Source: Bacteroidaceae bacterium (GTDB lineage: Bacteria; Bacteroidota; Bacteroidia; Bacteroidales; Bacteroidaceae). From it: a stretch of 53,923 nt of DNA. The DNA lies in the NCBI GenBank assembly GCA_017381015.1, contig JAFOCV010000067.1, positions 1 through 53,923 of the forward strand, read 5' to 3'. This document shows, piece after piece, positions 9,060 through 19,536 of the stretch (within the stretch, counting starts at the first letter, position 1; each line of letters opens with the position of its first letter). The notes below the pieces were generated by a model. That model searched no databases. It was given only the letters and a program-made list of their open reading frames with translations, and was not told the origin of the DNA. The position numbers and the translations under genes are program-made.

Positions 9060-10229
9060 TTACTTTTCTACAACTGATACTTTAGCGGCTAGAGACTTGC
9101 ACTTGTCGCGCAATGTGTCCTGAGAAGCATCTGCCTTGTCCCAGCATACTACCACACCCATGCGGCGACCAACATGTGCTACGGGTTTGCCGAAGATGCG
9201 AAGATAGGTTTGTGGCTCGGCACATACATGCTCCATACCTACATAGTCGGGATTTTCGGTTTCTATACCAGAAAGGATAACAGCACTGCAACCCTGACGC
9301 TCCTGTGTAATCTCGGGAATGGGCAAACCCAATACCGCACGACAATGCAACTCGAATTCGCTCAGATTCTGAGTACCTGCTAGGGTAACCATACCTGTAT
9401 CGTGGGGACGGGGAGATAGTTCGCTGAAGATAACACCATCCTGCTCGCTAACAAAGAATTCTACACCCCAAATACCAGCTCCAGTAAGCGCCTCGGTTAC
9501 CTTGGCTGCCATCTGCTGTGCTGCCTCTAGATGCTCGGGCTTCATGGCACGTGGTTGGAAACTCTCTTGGTAGTCGCCACCCTTCTGTACATGTCCGATG
9601 GGAGGACAGAACAATGTGGGACCATTCTGCTGAGTAACGGTGAGAAGTGTGATTTCGTAATCAAAGGGGATGAACTGCTCTACGATAACCTCCATAATGT
9701 CGCCACGTGAACCCTCGCATGCACAATCCCAAGCTGCTTGTAGCTCATCTGCACTATCCACCTTGCTCTGACCATGTCCACTTGAAGACATTAGGGGCTT
9801 GATGATACAGGGGAAACCAATCACCTGTGCTGCTGACTGAAGCTCGGCAAAGGTGGTGGCATACTGATAATTGGCGGTGCGGAGGCCCAACTCGGTGTGT
9901 GCCAACTCGCGTATAGCCTTGCGATTCATGGTATAGTTGACGGCACGTGCACTGGGTACAACCTGTATACCCTGCTTCTCACACTCATATAGCATCTCTG
10001 TGCGGATGGCCTCAATCTCGGGTACGATGATGTCGGGTTTAACCTCGTTGACCACTTGCATCAACTGCTCTCCGTCAAGCATATTAAATACTCGGCGCTC
10101 ATCAGCAACCTGCATGGCTGGTGCATTGTTGTACTTGTCACATGCTACCACATACTGACCCTTTCTTTGACAAGCAATTACAAATTCCTTGCCTAGTTCG
10201 CCAGAACCTAAAAGCAAAATCTTTTTCAT
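9060..10229 (-). CDS. purT: Formate-dependent phosphoribosylglycinamide formyltransferase (GAR transformylase 2)
   Basis: PurT makes formyl-GAR from GAR, formate and ATP in purine synthesis. The 389-residue protein has the ATP-grasp layout: N-terminal [16 protein letters not shown], the [16 protein letters not shown] region, [13 protein letters not shown] (ATP loop) and [26 protein letters not shown] split across the metal site. Length is normal. It is 46 bp downstream of fhs on the same strand, which pairs two formate-consuming enzymes of one-carbon and purine metabolism. Confidence 0.96.
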   Translation of the reverse strand: MKKILLLGSGELGKEFVIACQRKGQYVVACDKYNNAPAMQVADERRVFNMLDGEQLMQVVNEVKPDIIVPEIEAIRTEMLYECEKQGIQVVPSARAVNYTMNRKAIRELAHTELGLRTANYQYATTFAELQSAAQVIGFPCIIKPLMSSSGHGQSKVDSADELQAAWDCACEGSRGDIMEVIVEQFIPFDYEITLLTVTQQNGPTLFCPPIGHVQKGGDYQESFQPRAMKPEHLEAAQQMAAKVTEALTGAGIWGVEFFVSEQDGVIFSELSPRPHDTGMVTLAGTQNLSEFELHCRAVLGLPIPEITQERQGCSAVILSGIETENPDYVGMEHVCAEPQTYLRIFGKPVAHVGRRMGVVVCWDKADASQDTLRDKCKSLAAKVSVVEK

Positions 10230-10275
10230 ATCTATGATGTAAATATGTTGCTAAAAACGTAAATATTATTAACTA

Positions 10276-11943
10276 TTAGCTAAGACCCTCTATCTCGCCA
10301 TTAACGATATCAATCTTCTCGGCCTGGGGAACCTTGGGCAAGCCAGGCATGCGAAGGATTTCACCAGCAATAAGAACTATGAATTCGCTACCCTGGTTGA
10401 TGACCACATCGCGGATGGCTATACTGAAGCCCTCAGGCACTCCGTAAGCCTTTTGGTCGGCTGAGAATGAATACTGTGTCTTAGCAATACAGATGGGATA
10501 ATGATTGAGGGCAAGCTCTTCTATCTTCTGTAACATCTTCTTGGCAGCTGGGGTAAAGGTAGCACCCTTGCCACCATAAACCTTGCGTACTACCTCCTGT
10601 GCTTTATCTTCAATGCTTTGTTCATCAGAATAAGCATAAACAAGTGGTTGACTGGGTGTTCCTTCAATTGTATTAACCACAAGATTAGCTAACTCCTCTG
10701 CACCAGCACCACCTTCATTGAAGGCATTGTTTACGGCAAAACCAATGCCCATCTCAGCACAATGCTGACGACAGAATTCTATTTCCTCGTCGGTATCTGC
10801 AGCATAGCGATTGAAGCACACGACTACGGTTTGGCCAAATCCCTGGAGGTTCTTGATATGACGATCCAGATTCTTGACACCTTCTTTCAAACCCTCGATA
10901 TTGGGTTCCTTAATAGCCTCTACGGGTACACCACCATGCATCTTCAGACCCTGGGTGGTGGCAACCAGAATGGTGAGTGCTGGCTGAAGACCAGATTTGC
11001 GGCACTTGATGTCATAGAATTTCTCCGCGCCAAGGTCGGCTCCGAAACCTGCTTCTGTGATAACATAGGGAGCAAGGCTCATTGCGGTACGAGTGGCAAT
11101 GACAGAGTTGCAACCATGTGCAATATTAGCGAAAGGACCACCATGTACTACGGCAGGAGTGCCCTCGGTGGTTTGCACCAGATTGGGCTTGATGGCATCA
11201 CGAAGAAGCACACAGATGGCACCAGCTACGCCAAGGTCTTTGACGGTGAAGGGCTTGCCATCAATGGTGGTACCAAGAAGGATGTTTTCGATACGACGAC
11301 GAAGGTCGGTCTCATCCTGAGCAAGGCAAAGTATGGCCATAATCTCTGATGCTGGAGTGATATCAAAACCGCTCTCGCCAGTGACTCCATTGGTCTTGGC
11401 GCCAAGACCGGTAACGATGTAGCGAAGGTTGCGGTCATTGACATCGAGTACTCGCTTCCAAAGGATTTCACGCATAGCGAATCCCTCGGCCTGATGCTGA
11501 TATATATAATTATCCAGCAAGGCAGCAATCATATTGTGAGCAGAGGTGATAGCATGAAAGTCACCAGTGAAGTGCAAGTTAATCTTGTCCATGGGCAATA
11601 CCTGTGCATAACCACCACCAGCAGCACCACCCTTCATACCAAAGCAGGGGCCCAGTGAGGGTTCACGCAAGGCTACGATAGCCTTCTTGCCTATACGATT
11701 CATACCAAGAGCAAGACCTACGCTGACGGTAGTCTTACCGATACCAGCCTTGGTGGGAGTAATGGCGGTAACAAGAATAAGACGGCTCTGCTTAATCTTG
11801 TCATCATCGATTAGAGAGAGAGGGAGCTTGGCAATGTATCTGCCATAGGGCTCGATAACCTCTTGGTTGATACCCAACCCCTGAGCTATGTCCGCAATGG
11901 GCTTGAGAGAGGTTTCGCGTGCAATTTCAATGTCGCTTTTCAT
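10276..11943 (-). CDS. fhs: Formate-tetrahydrofolate ligase
   Basis: Fhs uses ATP to join formate to tetrahydrofolate, giving 10-formyl-THF. The 555 residues carry the P-loop [16 protein letters not shown], the signature [35 protein letters not shown] and [20 protein letters not shown]. Length is normal. The gene lies 46 bp upstream of purT and 15 bp downstream of rarA on the same strand, so the three may form one transcript. Long open frames on the opposite strand are codon-bias shadows. Confidence 0.97.
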   Translation of the reverse strand: MKSDIEIARETSLKPIADIAQGLGINQEVIEPYGRYIAKLPLSLIDDDKIKQSRLILVTAITPTKAGIGKTTVSVGLALGMNRIGKKAIVALREPSLGPCFGMKGGAAGGGYAQVLPMDKINLHFTGDFHAITSAHNMIAALLDNYIYQHQAEGFAMREILWKRVLDVNDRNLRYIVTGLGAKTNGVTGESGFDITPASEIMAILCLAQDETDLRRRIENILLGTTIDGKPFTVKDLGVAGAICVLLRDAIKPNLVQTTEGTPAVVHGGPFANIAHGCNSVIATRTAMSLAPYVITEAGFGADLGAEKFYDIKCRKSGLQPALTILVATTQGLKMHGGVPVEAIKEPNIEGLKEGVKNLDRHIKNLQGFGQTVVVCFNRYAADTDEEIEFCRQHCAEMGIGFAVNNAFNEGGAGAEELANLVVNTIEGTPSQPLVYAYSDEQSIEDKAQEVVRKVYGGKGATFTPAAKKMLQKIEELALNHYPICIAKTQYSFSADQKAYGVPEGFSIAIRDVVINQGSEFIVLIAGEILRMPGLPKVPQAEKIDIVNGEIEGLS

Positions 11944-11958
11944 AAATTGTATGATGTT

Positions 11959-13206
11959 TTATTTATTATTATCTGTTTTTCGTTGTACTTTGTCTGTTTC
12001 AGCCGGATGAAAGAATACGGTATCCTTCATGGCATCGGGCATATATTGCTGAGCCACGTAATGACCAGGATAATCGTGCGGATATTTGTAGCCATCGTTA
12101 TAACCCAGTTCGGCCATCAATTGAGTAGGTGCATTGCGAAGGTGCAAGGGAACTGGTTGATTGCCTGTATGTCTAACCGTTTGCAACGCCATATTAATAG
12201 CATTGTATGCGCTATTACTCTTGGGCGAAGTGGCAAGATATATCGTTGCCTCTGCCAAGGGAATACGTCCCTCTGGCCAACCAATCTTTTGAACGGCATC
12301 AAAGGCAGCATTGGCAAGGAGCATGGCATTAGGATTTGCTAGACCTATGTCTTCGGATGCAGAGATAATGAGACGACGAGCGATGAAAGCTGGGTCTTCA
12401 CCGCCTTCTATCATTCGGGCCAACCAATATATGGCGGCATCAGGGTCGCTTCCGCGAATACTCTTGATGAAGGCCGAGATGATGTCGTAATGCATTTCAC
12501 CATCCTTGTCGTAAGCAAGAGGATTCTGTTGCAAACGCTCTGCCACTAGGGTATCGGTAATGGTGAGAGGTTCATCGCCTTGTACACTCTCAGAAAGGAG
12601 CTCAAGGATATTGAGTAGTTTTCTAGCATCACCACCGCTGTATCTGAGCAAGGCATCAGTCTCTGCCAATTGGATATTTTGTTTTTTCAAGACATTGTCC
12701 TTGGCTAGAACACGTTGGCACAGGGAAAGCAAATCATCTTTTGTGAGAGGATTGAGCATATATACCTGGCAACGACTCAGAAGGGGGCGAATGACCTCGA
12801 AAGAGGGATTCTCCGTAGTAGCACCAATGAGGGTGAAAACACCTTGTTCTACGGCTCCAAGGAGAGAATCCTGCTGGCTCTTGCTGAAACGGTGTATCTC
12901 GTCGATGAAAAGTATAGGACGAGCATTATTGAAGAATGTTGCGCCTCGTGCCTTGTCAATGACATCACGAACGTCCTTCACACCGCTAGTCACGGCAGAA
13001 AGAGTGAAAAACGGCACATCGAGGGTACTGGCAATAATGGTGGCAAGAGTGGTTTTTCCCACGCCGGGAGGTCCCCAAAGGATAAAACTGGAGATGCGGC
13101 CGCTGGTAATCATACGTCGCAAAATACCATTTGGGCCAACAAGATGTTGCTGACCTATGTAGTCCTCTAAAGTGTGAGGGCGCATTCTTTCTGCTAATGG
13201 CTGCAT
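11959..13206 (-). CDS. rarA: Replication-associated recombination ATPase RarA (MgsA)
   Basis: RarA is an AAA+ clamp-loader-like ATPase that acts at stalled replication forks. The 415-residue reading starts MQPLAERMRPHTLEDYIGQ. It has Walker A GPPGVGKTTLATI, Walker B FIDEIHRFSKSQQD, sensor 1 GATTENPSFEV, and the C-terminal RarA tetramer domain. An upstream in-frame ATG would add 18 residues, but a TAACTTTG -7 box (13215-13222) lies inside that extension, so I choose the ATG at 13206. That leaves almost no leader. It is the first gene of a possible rarA-fhs-purT unit. Confidence 0.94.
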   Translation of the reverse strand: MQPLAERMRPHTLEDYIGQQHLVGPNGILRRMITSGRISSFILWGPPGVGKTTLATIIASTLDVPFFTLSAVTSGVKDVRDVIDKARGATFFNNARPILFIDEIHRFSKSQQDSLLGAVEQGVFTLIGATTENPSFEVIRPLLSRCQVYMLNPLTKDDLLSLCQRVLAKDNVLKKQNIQLAETDALLRYSGGDARKLLNILELLSESVQGDEPLTITDTLVAERLQQNPLAYDKDGEMHYDIISAFIKSIRGSDPDAAIYWLARMIEGGEDPAFIARRLIISASEDIGLANPNAMLLANAAFDAVQKIGWPEGRIPLAEATIYLATSPKSNSAYNAINMALQTVRHTGNQPVPLHLRNAPTQLMAELGYNDGYKYPHDYPGHYVAQQYMPDAMKDTVFFHPAETDKVQRKTDNNK

Positions 13207-13214
13207 AACGTATG

Positions 13215-13222
13215 CAAAGTTA
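13215..13222 (-). promoter_or_regulatory. -7 box TAACTTTG giving a near-leaderless rarA mRNA
   Basis: TAACTTTG ends 8 bp before the rarA ATG. With transcription starting about 4-7 nt past the box, the message would have a leader of only a few nucleotides. Confidence 0.55.
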
Positions 13223-13316
13223 ACAATATTCATAGAAATATTGATATTTTTGGCTTGCAAAAAGTATTAGGCACTAAATTTAGTAAGGTGAAAGTGTCAG
13301 TTTTGACTTTTTTAGT

Positions 13317-13324
13317 TAACTTTG
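13317..13324 (+). promoter_or_regulatory. -7 box TAACTTTG for the glycosyltransferase
   Basis: TAACTTTG ends 23 bp before the ATG at 13348. No -33 TTTG is found at the usual spacing. Confidence 0.55.
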
Positions 13325-13347
13325 TACCTTAGAAAATACTATTTGCG

Positions 13348-14226
13348 ATGATAAGATTATCCATATTGATACCTGTGTACAATTGGGATTGCACAAAACT
13401 GGTAAACGACTTGCTTGAGCAATTGCCCGAGGATGCAGAAATTATAATTGGCAACGACAAGAGTACTGACAAGGAGGTGATAGCTGCTCTGCAGAGAATT
13501 TCATGCTTGAAACAATGTCGTGTGTATGAGCCAGTGGAGAACCTCGGTCGTTCGCGAATAAGAAACAGGATATTTGACTTGTCGCACGGAGAATGGCTCC
13601 TGTTTGTGGATTGCGACACAGAGGTGACTTCGCCTTACTTTGTAAAGAATTATCTTGATGCCATAGAAGAAGTAAAAGCTGATGCCTATTGTGGTGGCAT
13701 GAGAAATACCGACCATTGTCCAAAAGGATGCGAATTAAGATGGACATACGAGGACAAGGTGGCAAAGAAACTGACCAAAGAATACAGAAACGAACACCCC
13801 TACGATTCGCTAACAACGCAAAACTTCATGATTAGCAGAGATGCCTTCGTACAAGTAGGTGGCTTCCTTGAGGAGATAACCAATTATGGTTATGAGGATG
13901 TAATTCTTATTCAACAACTAAAACAACAGGAAAAGAAGATACATCACATAGAAAACAGATTGATTCATCTGGACATAGACACCAACAAAAAATTCCTGGC
14001 CAAAACACGAGAGGCTCTTCGTACATTGCACTCGTTGCCCGAAGAAAAATGGCCAAACATCAAGTTTACCAACCTATACTTCAAGCTAAGGAAGTATAAA
14101 ATGCATCGCATTGTGTCCTTGATGCACATCTTACTTCTGCCTATCACCAGGCGTATACTTTGCTCCAGATTCGCTTGCATCAAGCTATTTCAAATATACA
14201 AAATAGGATATTTCTGCGGCTTGTAG
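13348..14226 (+). CDS. Family 2 glycosyltransferase (GT-A fold)
   Basis: The 292-residue protein starts with LSILIPVYNWD, carries NLGRSRIRNR and the DXD-like LFVDCDTEVT, and has the acceptor-side motif NYGYEDVILIQQL, which fits the ED(Y) motif of GT2 enzymes. No transmembrane anchor is evident, though the C-terminal 50 residues are basic and hydrophobic and may touch the membrane. It probably transfers a sugar to a cell-surface polysaccharide or lipid acceptor; donor and acceptor cannot be predicted. It stands between rarA (divergent) and glnS and has its own -7 box. Confidence 0.88.
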   Translation: MIRLSILIPVYNWDCTKLVNDLLEQLPEDAEIIIGNDKSTDKEVIAALQRISCLKQCRVYEPVENLGRSRIRNRIFDLSHGEWLLFVDCDTEVTSPYFVKNYLDAIEEVKADAYCGGMRNTDHCPKGCELRWTYEDKVAKKLTKEYRNEHPYDSLTTQNFMISRDAFVQVGGFLEEITNYGYEDVILIQQLKQQEKKIHHIENRLIHLDIDTNKKFLAKTREALRTLHSLPEEKWPNIKFTNLYFKLRKYKMHRIVSLMHILLLPITRRILCSRFACIKLFQIYKIGYFCGL

Positions 14227-14291
14227 TGGCTTTTTTAGCCATCAGGAATATAATATGCCTGCTACACACATTATATATAAAAAGTTATTCG

Positions 14292-14299
14292 TAACTTTG
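14292..14299 (+). promoter_or_regulatory. -7 box TAACTTTG for glnS
   Basis: TAACTTTG ends 36 bp before the glnS ATG, fitting TAnnTTTG; no good -33 box was seen. Confidence 0.55.
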
Positions 14300-14335
14300 A
14301 CACCCGAAAATAAAACAAGATTTTTTAGAAGATAA

Positions 14336-16087
14336 ATGACAACTACTGAAACACAAGAGGCTCCCGTAAAAAGCCTTAACTTCATTGAGAAACAAATAGT
14401 AGAAGACCTGGCCGCTGGCAAAAACGGCGGACGCCTACAGACTCGTTTCCCACCCGAACCCAATGGTTACCTGCACATCGGTCATGCCAAGGCTATAGCT
14501 ATGGACTTTGGTGTGGCAGAAAAGTTCGGCGGTGTATGTAATCTTCGTATGGACGATACCAACCCTCAGAAGGAAGACATGGAATATGTTCGTGCCATAG
14601 AGCGCGACATTCAGTGGCTTGGCTACAAGTGGGGCAAGGTATGCTATGCGAGCGACTATTTCCAGGACCTATGGGACTTTGCTGAGTGGTGTATCATGAA
14701 CGACCGTGCCTACATCGACGAGCAAAGCTCTGAAGAGATAGCTGCTCAAAAGGGCACTCCCACAGAAGCTGGTACAAACAGCCCATATCGTAATCGCCCT
14801 GCCGAAGAGAGCTTGAAGCTTTTCCGCGAGATGAATTCGGGCAATGTAGAGCCTGGAAAGATGATTCTGCGTGCAAAAATAGATATGGCTAGTCCTAATA
14901 TGCATTTCCGCGATCCAATCATGTATCGCGTACTGAATATGCCTCACTGGCGTACTGGCAACAAGTGGAATGCTTATCCTATGTACGACTTTACTCACGG
15001 ACAGAGCGACTATCTTGAGGGTGTCACCCACTCTATCTGCACATTGGAGTTTGTTCCTCACCGCGAACTTTATGACCTATTCGTTACATGGATTAAGGAA
15101 TGGAAGGGCGACGAAGGTGATATTCAGGACAATCGTCCTCGCCAGTTTGAATTCAACAAACTTAACCTCAACTACACCCTTATGTCAAAGCGCAATCTGC
15201 TTATCCTGACTCAGGAGAATGTAGTTAACGGTTGGGACGACCCTCGTATGCCCACTATCTGCGGTATCCGTCGTCGTGGTTATAGTCCTCAAGCTATTCT
15301 CAACTTTATCGACAAGATTGGTTACACCACCTTTGATGCTCTCAACGACATCAAGCTAATGGAAGCTGCTTGCCGTGAAGACCTTAATTCTCGTGCCCTC
15401 CGTGTTAGTGCCGTGGTAGACCCCGTCAAGTTGATTATCGACAATTATCCTGAGGGGCAGGTGGAAGAAATGGTGGCTATCAACAATCCCGAGGACGAGA
15501 ACTCTGGCACACACATCATCCGCTTCTCTCGCGAACTTTATATCGAGCGTGAAGACTTTATGGAAGATGGTGGCAAGAAGTTCATGCGTCTAGGTCCCGG
15601 CAAGGAGGTAAGACTGAAAAATGCATACATCATCAAGTGTGACGAAGATGCCACCAAGTGCATAGAGAAGGATGCCGAGGGCAACATCACATGTATCCAC
15701 GCCACATACGACCCCGAAAGCAAGAGCGGCATGCCTGGTGCCGACCGCAAGATTAAGGGTAAGACATTGCATTGGGTTAGTTGCAATCACAGCATTCCAT
15801 GCGAGGTGCGCGATTACAGTTGCCTATGGACATGCGAAAATCCTCGCGATGCCATCAAGCAGTACGAGAAGGAAAATGGTGTACGCGGCATAGACGCTAT
15901 GCGTCCTTTCCTCAATCCCGACTCATTGCGCGTCAATAAGAATGCATTCATTGAAGAATGGGCTGCTACCCTGCCCCATTATTCATATCTGCAATTCCAG
16001 CGTATCGGTTATTACAACGTAGATATTGATTCCACACCAGAGCATCCTGTATTTAATAAAACCGTAGGACTCAGAGATACCAAGTAA
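14336..16087 (+). CDS. glnS: Glutaminyl-tRNA synthetase
   Basis: GlnRS charges tRNA-Gln with glutamine. The 583-residue protein has the class I HIGH motif in PPEPNGYLHIGHAKA, the GlnRS MDDTNPQKED stretch, the KMSKS-like LMSKRNLL, and C-terminal anticodon-binding beta-barrels. Length is typical. The protein has no extra N-terminal domain. The TPR gene follows 49 bp after its stop and could be read from the same promoter. Confidence 0.97.
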   Translation: MTTTETQEAPVKSLNFIEKQIVEDLAAGKNGGRLQTRFPPEPNGYLHIGHAKAIAMDFGVAEKFGGVCNLRMDDTNPQKEDMEYVRAIERDIQWLGYKWGKVCYASDYFQDLWDFAEWCIMNDRAYIDEQSSEEIAAQKGTPTEAGTNSPYRNRPAEESLKLFREMNSGNVEPGKMILRAKIDMASPNMHFRDPIMYRVLNMPHWRTGNKWNAYPMYDFTHGQSDYLEGVTHSICTLEFVPHRELYDLFVTWIKEWKGDEGDIQDNRPRQFEFNKLNLNYTLMSKRNLLILTQENVVNGWDDPRMPTICGIRRRGYSPQAILNFIDKIGYTTFDALNDIKLMEAACREDLNSRALRVSAVVDPVKLIIDNYPEGQVEEMVAINNPEDENSGTHIIRFSRELYIEREDFMEDGGKKFMRLGPGKEVRLKNAYIIKCDEDATKCIEKDAEGNITCIHATYDPESKSGMPGADRKIKGKTLHWVSCNHSIPCEVRDYSCLWTCENPRDAIKQYEKENGVRGIDAMRPFLNPDSLRVNKNAFIEEWAATLPHYSYLQFQRIGYYNVDIDSTPEHPVFNKTVGLRDTK

Positions 16088-16136
16088 AAAGACATCTCTC
16101 CACAAATTATAAGTTCCTACACCCAAGAGAGAGTAT

Positions 16137-17288
16137 ATGCAACAAGAGGAAGAAGATTACTTCCAATCGGAAGATTTCCTTGACATACTAAGGCGCTACA
16201 CCGAGGCCATGGATAGCGGAGACACTCCCTACATGGATAGTGACGAACTAATAGATGTAGCCGACTACTATATGTCTAAAGGCAAGTATCAGCAGGCTAT
16301 CAATGCCACTGAACTTGCCTTAGAGTTGCATCCCTCTGCCGAAGACCCTCTGGCCATGATGGCGGACATTATGTTTGAGTCGCGCAAATGGGAAGAGGCC
16401 ATTGTGTGGCTCAACAAGGTACTAGATGCCAACCCTTTTGACGTACAGGCTTGGCTCAACCTATCTGACGCTCATCTCCAAATGGAACACTTTGCAGAAG
16501 CTCTTGACTCGGCAGAATATGCTCTTGCCATACAACCGGAAAACAAGCAAGCTCTCATTCAGAAGGCTTATGCTCTATCACGCCAAGAGAGATACCAGGA
16601 GGCGGATGATGTATTCACACTATATCTGAGCAAATGTCCTGATGATGAATTGGCACTCTATCATTCGGCTTTCAACCTTTGCTTTCTAGATAGATTCAAG
16701 GAAGCTAATGATAGACTCATTCTGGCAGAGGAATTGAGCGACGGATTGAGCCCTGAGCACATGAACATATGCTTGCAACGCTCATACACTGAAGCCAGAA
16801 TAGGTAATATGCAGGAGGCTTTAGATGCTCTGGAGCGCTCGAAATCTTTTACCGACCCTGATACCAAGGTGGATTACGACTTGCTTTCTGGGCACATTTA
16901 CTTGCTCTTTCAAGACAAGGCCAAGGCAGCGGAATGCTTTTCAGAAGCTCTATCCAAATCGCAAGACTATCTCAATACCATGCGCACCATAGCTCAGGTA
17001 TTTATGGATTGTCAGAATTTTGAAGATGCCACATATATTTTCCTGAAAATGGAGGAGATGATAAAGGCTCCCGAATACGATGATGTCAGAGATGATGTAT
17101 TGAAGGCGATATGCCCGGCATTGGCTTATTGTTATTACCAAACTGGGCATCGTTATGATTTCTATAACTATCTGAAAATGTCTATTAGTATTAACCCTAA
17201 GGACACACAATTCTTCTTTAAAGACATATTCCCTGTAGGAGTACCACCAGAGGAATATCCTTATTACATCAAAAATAGATTCTTTTAA
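16137..17288 (+). CDS. Tetratricopeptide-repeat protein
   Basis: The 383-residue soluble protein consists mostly of TPR units from about residue 40 to 350, such as KYQQAINATELALELHPSA, KWEEAIVWLNKVLDANPF and HFAEALDSAEYALAIQPE. It has no signal peptide or enzymatic domain, so a scaffold role in the cytoplasm is likely. The N-terminus is very acidic (QQEEEDYFQSEDF). It follows glnS by 49 bp; a large hairpin lies just after its stop. The partner is unknown. Confidence 0.85.
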   Translation: MQQEEEDYFQSEDFLDILRRYTEAMDSGDTPYMDSDELIDVADYYMSKGKYQQAINATELALELHPSAEDPLAMMADIMFESRKWEEAIVWLNKVLDANPFDVQAWLNLSDAHLQMEHFAEALDSAEYALAIQPENKQALIQKAYALSRQERYQEADDVFTLYLSKCPDDELALYHSAFNLCFLDRFKEANDRLILAEELSDGLSPEHMNICLQRSYTEARIGNMQEALDALERSKSFTDPDTKVDYDLLSGHIYLLFQDKAKAAECFSEALSKSQDYLNTMRTIAQVFMDCQNFEDATYIFLKMEEMIKAPEYDDVRDDVLKAICPALAYCYYQTGHRYDFYNYLKMSISINPKDTQFFFKDIFPVGVPPEEYPYYIKNRFF

Positions 17289-17290
17289 AA

Positions 17291-17348
17291 AATTTATCCC
17301 TAAAGACCTTCTGGCAAATATTTACCTTGAAGACTTTAGGGATAAATT
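17291..17348. terminator. Large inverted repeat after the TPR gene
   Basis: AATTTATCCCTAAAG (17291-17305) and CTTTAGGGATAAATT (17334-17348) are perfect 15-bp arms with a 28-bp loop, 2 bp after the TPR stop. The long loop and lack of a T-tract make it an unusual terminator. Confidence 0.6.
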
Positions 17349-17664
17349 GTATATTCAACTCTTGCGGAGAGTGATTTTTACCTCAAAATATATATTTTCT
17401 GACTTTTAAAATGTGTTTTTGCCTCACAAATATTTCTTTCAAAGAAGAAATACGAGGGTTACGACGATGATTAAAAGCTTTGCATAGCTCCCTTGCGCTG
17501 GATTAATTGCTTAAAAACATCAACTCAATACTGAGCGACAAGAATTATTGCTCCTCAAAAGCTATTGCATCCTAGTGACTTATCTAGCTTAGTGAAACAA
17601 TCATTCTCAGGGGATTGTGCCCTCAGGATTAATTATTTCACTTGGAAATTATTATCCCCAGAGT
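17349..17664. other. AT-rich gap between convergent genes
   Basis: This roughly 315-bp stretch lies between the TPR gene and serB, which converge. I see no open frame, RNA or promoter that I could support. Confidence 0.5.
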
Positions 17665-18912
17665 TTACTGAGCCTTATCATCGAGATAACTGTCCTTGAA
17701 GCCTAGGAAATACAGTACGCCATCAAGACCGATGGTATTAATGGATTGGCGTGCATTTGCCACCACTCGTGGTTTTGCATGGAAGGCAATACCCAAACCT
17801 GCTGCTGCTAGCATGGGGAGGTCGTTGGCACCATCACCCACGGCAATGGTTTGTTCCATGTCCACTTTTTCCACCTGAGCTATCAAGCGAAGCAATTCAG
17901 CCTTTCTCCTTCCATCCACTACTTCGCCCAAGTAATTACCTGTCAGATGACCAGTTTCATCCACCTCCAGCTCGTTGGCATAGACATAATCAAGACCGTA
18001 TTTCTTGCGTATGTATTCTCCAAAGTATGTAAAACCACCTGAGAGAATAGCTATCTTATAACCATAACTCTTTAGCACATACATCAGACGATCCACACCC
18101 TCAGTGAAGGGAAGATTTTCGGCAATGTCTTGCATCACACTCACGTCAAGCCCCTTCAGCAATTGACAACGGCGAGTAAAGGATTCCTTGAAATCCAGCT
18201 CTCCGCGCATGGCTTGCTCTGTGATGGCAGCTACTTGGTCGTAAACACCATGACGGCGTGCCAGTTCGTCAATAACCTCGGCTTGAATAAGGGTGCTATC
18301 CATATCGAAGCATATCAGTCGGCGCATACGTCGGTACATATTATCGCGCTGGAAAGAGCAGTCGATAGCCATATCGCTGGAAAGGCGAAGCAAGGCGGCT
18401 TGCATCTCCTCACGGTCTTTGGGGGTACCACGAAGTGAGAATTGAATACATGCTCTTGTCTTTTCTGCGGGGCGCTGAATACTTTGACGACCAGACAATC
18501 TCTGCACGGCATCGATGTTCAAGCCCTGGCTCACTATCAAGTCAGTGACGGCACCTATCTGGCGTGCTTCAAGGCGTCTGCCCAGGATGGTGAGAATATA
18601 TCTGTTCTTTCCCTGACGCGATACCCAGGCTTCATACTCTTCCATGGTCACAGGACTAAACTTGATATTAAACCCGGCTTCGCTCGTCTTGAAAAGAAGT
18701 TCTTTCATCACGCGACCACTACGTTCTTCATCTACACGAATGAGAATACCCAAACTAAGTGTAGAATGTATCACGGCTTGACCAATGTCTTGAATGTGAA
18801 CATCATGCCCAGAGAGTATTTCCATGATTTCGGCTATAAGTCCGGGGCGGTCAACACCAGTGATGCGAACGAGCATCAGTTCTTCCATGGTTGAATTATT
18901 AATGGCATCCAT
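17665..18912 (-). CDS. serB: Phosphoserine phosphatase with two ACT domains
   Basis: SerB dephosphorylates phosphoserine in the last step of serine synthesis. The 415-residue protein has two N-terminal ACT-like domains (about 10-90 and 100-180), which usually sense serine. A HAD phosphatase domain follows, with motif I CFDMDSTLIQAEVIDELA, motif II LSGGF, a lysine near RRKAELL and motif IV GDGANDLPML. This layout is known in Bacteroidetes and mycobacteria. An internal ATG at 18888 is an alternative start. The gene stands alone on the minus strand. Confidence 0.95.
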   Translation of the reverse strand: MDAINNSTMEELMLVRITGVDRPGLIAEIMEILSGHDVHIQDIGQAVIHSTLSLGILIRVDEERSGRVMKELLFKTSEAGFNIKFSPVTMEEYEAWVSRQGKNRYILTILGRRLEARQIGAVTDLIVSQGLNIDAVQRLSGRQSIQRPAEKTRACIQFSLRGTPKDREEMQAALLRLSSDMAIDCSFQRDNMYRRMRRLICFDMDSTLIQAEVIDELARRHGVYDQVAAITEQAMRGELDFKESFTRRCQLLKGLDVSVMQDIAENLPFTEGVDRLMYVLKSYGYKIAILSGGFTYFGEYIRKKYGLDYVYANELEVDETGHLTGNYLGEVVDGRRKAELLRLIAQVEKVDMEQTIAVGDGANDLPMLAAAGLGIAFHAKPRVVANARQSINTIGLDGVLYFLGFKDSYLDDKAQ

Positions 18913-19022
18913 AACTTAGTGAATGTTTTGTGTACCTACACGTATCTAATAATACTATGCAGATGTGGTTTTACTGTTATGATATAGTTATCTATGCAGA
19001 TTTAAGGTTGCTTCTCCAGGTA

Positions 19023-19418
19023 TTATTCCTCCACCACCTTGGCAGGCTGAATGAAGAGAAGAGATGCTCTGTATTCCGAATTGCTGGTATGCTGTGCCTC
19101 AATAAGGATTCTGCGCTCCTTGCCGGTATTGTTGGCAGAAACATGTACCTCGTGATTTAGTTCCACTACGGCATAACCATTCTTATCGTACTTTACTACA
19201 CCATCTCTCAAAAAAGATACTGCATCTGATGTGGAAGACATCTTGTAAGAATGAGAAGAACCAACCATATAGGTAATTTCTCCACCTTCTGCACTTATTA
19301 CACCATCAGAAGGATTGACATACGCCATATCTATGATTTGAATTCTTACATCTTCCTTGGTGCATGAAGTGAAAGCCATCATCATTAGAGGCATTAGTAG
19401 AAGGAAAAACTTTTTCAT
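19023..19418 (-). CDS. Small lipoprotein with BACON-like domain
   Basis: The 131-residue protein has a lipoprotein signal peptide ending MMAFTSC, so Cys19 would be lipidated. The rest resembles a single BACON-type beta-sandwich (ISAEGGEITYMVGSS and later ERRILIEAQHTSNSEYRASL), a fold common in Bacteroidetes surface proteins that may bind glycans or mucin. It lies downstream of lptD on the same strand (118 bp). No catalytic residues are apparent. Confidence 0.7.
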   Translation of the reverse strand: MKKFFLLLMPLMMMAFTSCTKEDVRIQIIDMAYVNPSDGVISAEGGEITYMVGSSHSYKMSSTSDAVSFLRDGVVKYDKNGYAVVELNHEVHVSANNTGKERRILIEAQHTSNSEYRASLLFIQPAKVVEE

Positions 19419-19536
19419 ATTTTCTTGAGTGTTTATTTGTTTGTTAAACTATTATGCTTGCCCAACTTTTACGTTTGCCTAAATATTAATTCTGTAGAAC
19501 TTATGTTAACCTTATTTTAATATTCCCGTAGCACTA

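Noticed and set aside
10762-11349. 195-residue plus-strand frame antisense to fhs
   Set aside because: It lies fully inside the well-supported fhs gene on the other strand, and its product resembles nothing; it is a shadow of codon usage.
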